This document shows positions 6,626 to 7,990 of a DNA stretch of 7,990 nt, piece by piece (the stretch's first letter is position 1; every line of letters begins with the position of its first letter). Source of the stretch: WQZF01 sp031556405 (GTDB lineage Bacteria; Pseudomonadota; Gammaproteobacteria; Burkholderiales; Rhodocyclaceae); assembly GCA_031556405.1 (NCBI GenBank), contig JAVBTC010000034.1, positions 1 to 7,990 on the forward strand. Reading direction: 5' to 3'. A model generated the notes under the pieces. The model had not been told where the DNA came from, ran no database searches, and worked only from the letters and a program-made list of their open reading frames with translations. Both the position numbers and the translations under genes were made by a program.

Positions 6626-6634
6626 CGATGCGCC
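6612..6634 (-). terminator. Hairpin after the exporter ATPase gene, probable terminator
   Basis: On the minus strand GGCGCATCGA pairs with TCGATGCCCC around a TTT loop: ten positions with one C-C mismatch. An ATTTTCTAATTTT run follows. It lies about 100 bases after the ATPase stop, between that gene and the candidate promoter of the multidomain gene, so it could separate the two transcripts. The T run is interrupted, so efficiency is uncertain. Confidence 0.5.
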
Positions 6635-6690
6635 GCCGCAAAGATCATCACTCCCCTCGTTCGCAAGAGCGGAACACTGTGTAAACGATT

Positions 6691-6708
6691 ACCGCGCGGG
6701 CACGCGGT
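6691..6708. terminator. GC hairpin just past the exporter ATPase stop
   Basis: ACCGCG (6691-6696) and CGCGGT (6703-6708) form a perfect 6-bp stem with a six-base loop, 25 bases after the ATPase stop codon. On the minus strand only AATCGTTT follows, so it is a weak terminator or a 3'-end stabilising structure at best. Confidence 0.3.
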
Positions 6709-6732
6709 TTTCCACCAGAACCGGCACGGAAA

Positions 6733-7990
6733 TCAAAAGCCGGCACATCGCGCGGCGGGTTCGCTTTCGCTGCTTCCGGAAGCTTCCGCCACGGCTTCCT
6801 TTTCTTCCACCTCCCACTGCCGCGACAGCGCGACGACGCCCTGTTCCAATCCTGCCTGACTGACCGAGATTTCCGCCGCATAGGCGACGTGATCGTAAAC
6901 ATGGATGCCGCGCTCGCAGAACAGGAAAGCGGAAACCCAATAATTGCCCTTTAGCAGCGGAAAGCGCGGAAACACCACGCGCACCGTGCCGCGCCCGGTG
7001 GAGTCGCGCGTCACGGCGACACCGTCGAGATGAGTCGCGGTACTGCTGACGATCTGACCGTCGCTGCCGAGAAAACAGACGGCGACCTGCGGCGCCGGAA
7101 GGCTGGGATCGGATGCAAACGTCAGCCGCACCGCGACGTCGTCCTCGCCGCTGGCGACCTGCAGGTGCGGATGTTCGTTCCAGGGCGCGTTGTCGCCATC
7201 GGCATCCGCCGCGCGCGCGGCGATCGCGATGTCGGTGAAACGGGCATTGCCGGCGCCCGCCGCCGGGGTTTGCGTCCGTTCCGTGCGTTCCGTTTGTTTT
7301 CCTGTTTGCGCCGCGTCCTCGACAGCCTCGGAAGGAGCGCGGGTTGGCGCGCGGGCGGAAAGAAAATCGCTGTACGCCATCGTCACGTCGGCGGGAATAC
7401 CGTCCGCCTTCAGCTCGCCCTCGTCGAGCCAGATCGCGCGGCTGCACAGCGCTTCGATTTGATACAGAGAATGCGAGCAGAACAGGATCGTCTTGCCCGC
7501 CTCCTTGAACGCCATGATGCGCTCGAAGGACTTGCGCGCGAATTCGCCGTCGCCGACCGCCAGCGCTTCGTCGATGATCAGGATGTCGGGCGAGACGTGC
7601 GTGGCGACGGAAAACGCCAGCCGCATCGTCATTCCGCTCGAATAAGTTTTCACCGGCTGTTCGATGCTTTCTCCCAGCCCGGAGAAGGCGACGATGTCGG
7701 CGAAGGCGGCGTCGATCTCGCGCCGGCTCAGGCCGAGGATGGCGGCGTTGAGATAGACGTTCTCGCGCCCGGTGAAGTCGGGATTGAAGCCGGAGCCGAG
7801 TTCCAGCAGCGCCGCGACGCGGCCCCGCACCGACAGCCGCCCGGCGTTCGCGCTCAGCGTGCCGGCGACGAGTTGCAGCAGCGTCGACTTGCCGGCGCCG
7901 TTGCGCCCGACCAGCCCCACTACCTCGCCCGGCGCGATGTCGAGGTCGATGTTCCTCAGCGCCCAGTGTTCGCGGTAATAGCGGCGTGAC
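6733..7990 (-). CDS. wzt: ABC transporter ATPase for O-antigen/polysaccharide export, Wzt-like (5' end cut)
   Basis: This is the ATP-hydrolysing subunit that drives export of a finished lipid-linked polysaccharide across the inner membrane with a Wzm-type permease, which would lie outside the window. The frame is open to the window edge: before the GTG codon at 7920 it reads HWALRNIDLDIAPGEV, standard ABC-domain sequence, so 7920 is not the start. From that codon, the Walker A motif GRNGAGKS is at 5-12, ELGSGFNPDFTGRENVYLN at 40-58, signature YSSGM at 93-97, Walker B ILIIDEAL at 113-120 and H-loop His150. A Thr/Glu/Gln-rich linker (about 190-225) leads to a beta-rich C-terminal domain (about 226-371, including FPLLKGNYWVSAFLF and a final ALSRQWEV). 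That is the layout of Wzt proteins whose C-terminal domain recognises the chain end. A 24-residue acidic tail follows. Without the permease a capsule or teichoic-type exporter cannot be excluded, but the C-terminal domain favours Wzt. Confidence 0.92.
   Translation of the reverse strand, partial: SRRYYREHWALRNIDLDIAPGEVVGLVGRNGAGKSTLLQLVAGTLSANAGRLSVRGRVAALLELGSGFNPDFTGRENVYLNAAILGLSRREIDAAFADIVAFSGLGESIEQPVKTYSSGMTMRLAFSVATHVSPDILIIDEALAVGDGEFARKSFERIMAFKEAGKTILFCSHSLYQIEALCSRAIWLDEGELKADGIPADVTMAYSDFLSARAPTRAPSEAVEDAAQTGKQTERTERTQTPAAGAGNARFTDIAIAARAADADGDNAPWNEHPHLQVASGEDDVAVRLTFASDPSLPAPQVAVCFLGSDGQIVSSTATHLDGVAVTRDSTGRGTVRVVFPRFPLLKGNYWVSAFLFCERGIHVYDHVAYAAEISVSQAGLEQGVVALSRQWEVEEKEAVAEASGSSESEPAARCAGF

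Noticed and set aside
1..7990. tRNA, rRNA, CRISPR array or riboswitch
   Set aside because: Both strands were read for tRNA-like arms, evenly spaced direct repeats and long conserved leaders; none was found.

Overview
The window is a stretch of GC-rich bacterial chromosome. All convincing genes read on the minus strand, so transcription runs from high to low coordinates. The proteins suggest a Gram-negative proteobacterium: a Wzt-like O-antigen exporter ATPase, an RgpF-type polysaccharide protein, a rhamnosyltransferase-like GT2 enzyme and a Sec-exported protein. GC-rich coding regions and an intergenic repeat of the common 'CCCCTCTCCCGC' hairpin type would fit a beta- or gammaproteobacterium. 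I lean to beta, weakly; no rRNA or marker gene is present to settle it.

Layout in the direction of transcription. (1) 7990-6733: the ATPase of an O-antigen/polysaccharide ABC exporter with a C-terminal carbohydrate-binding domain, cut by the window edge. (2) 6732-6514: a 219-base AT-rich spacer with hairpins, a perfect TATAAT box and one copy of a repeat. (3) 6513-2521: a 1330-residue multidomain protein made of a SAM methyltransferase, a charged helical linker, an RgpF-like glycan domain, a HAD phosphatase-like domain and a large C-terminal domain. (4) 2520-2143: a 378-base spacer with a REP-like hairpin, a second hairpin and an inverted copy of the repeat. (5) 2142-967: a GT2 glycosyltransferase of rhamnosyltransferase type. 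(6) 966-677: a 290-base gap. (7) 676-1: a Sec-exported protein whose reading frame is broken by an in-frame TGA at 313-311 but stays open to the window edge.

Together, genes 1, 3 and 5 look like part of a locus that builds a surface polysaccharide, perhaps rhamnose-containing, modifies its end, and exports it by the ABC (Wzm/Wzt) route. The pairing of a methyltransferase-plus-helical-linker protein with a Wzt bearing a sugar-binding tail recalls E. coli O8/O9a, where WbdD caps the chain and Wzt recognises the cap. That link is inference.

The most unusual signals are three. The 1330-codon gene is bracketed by imperfect inverted repeats of about 62-69 bases (2313-2381 and 6564-6625) sharing a CCGGCTAYTGTAGT core. 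The multidomain fusion itself may control chain length or chain end. The exported protein has an in-frame stop with apparently intact coding beyond it. Low-complexity insertions also sit inside two enzyme domains.
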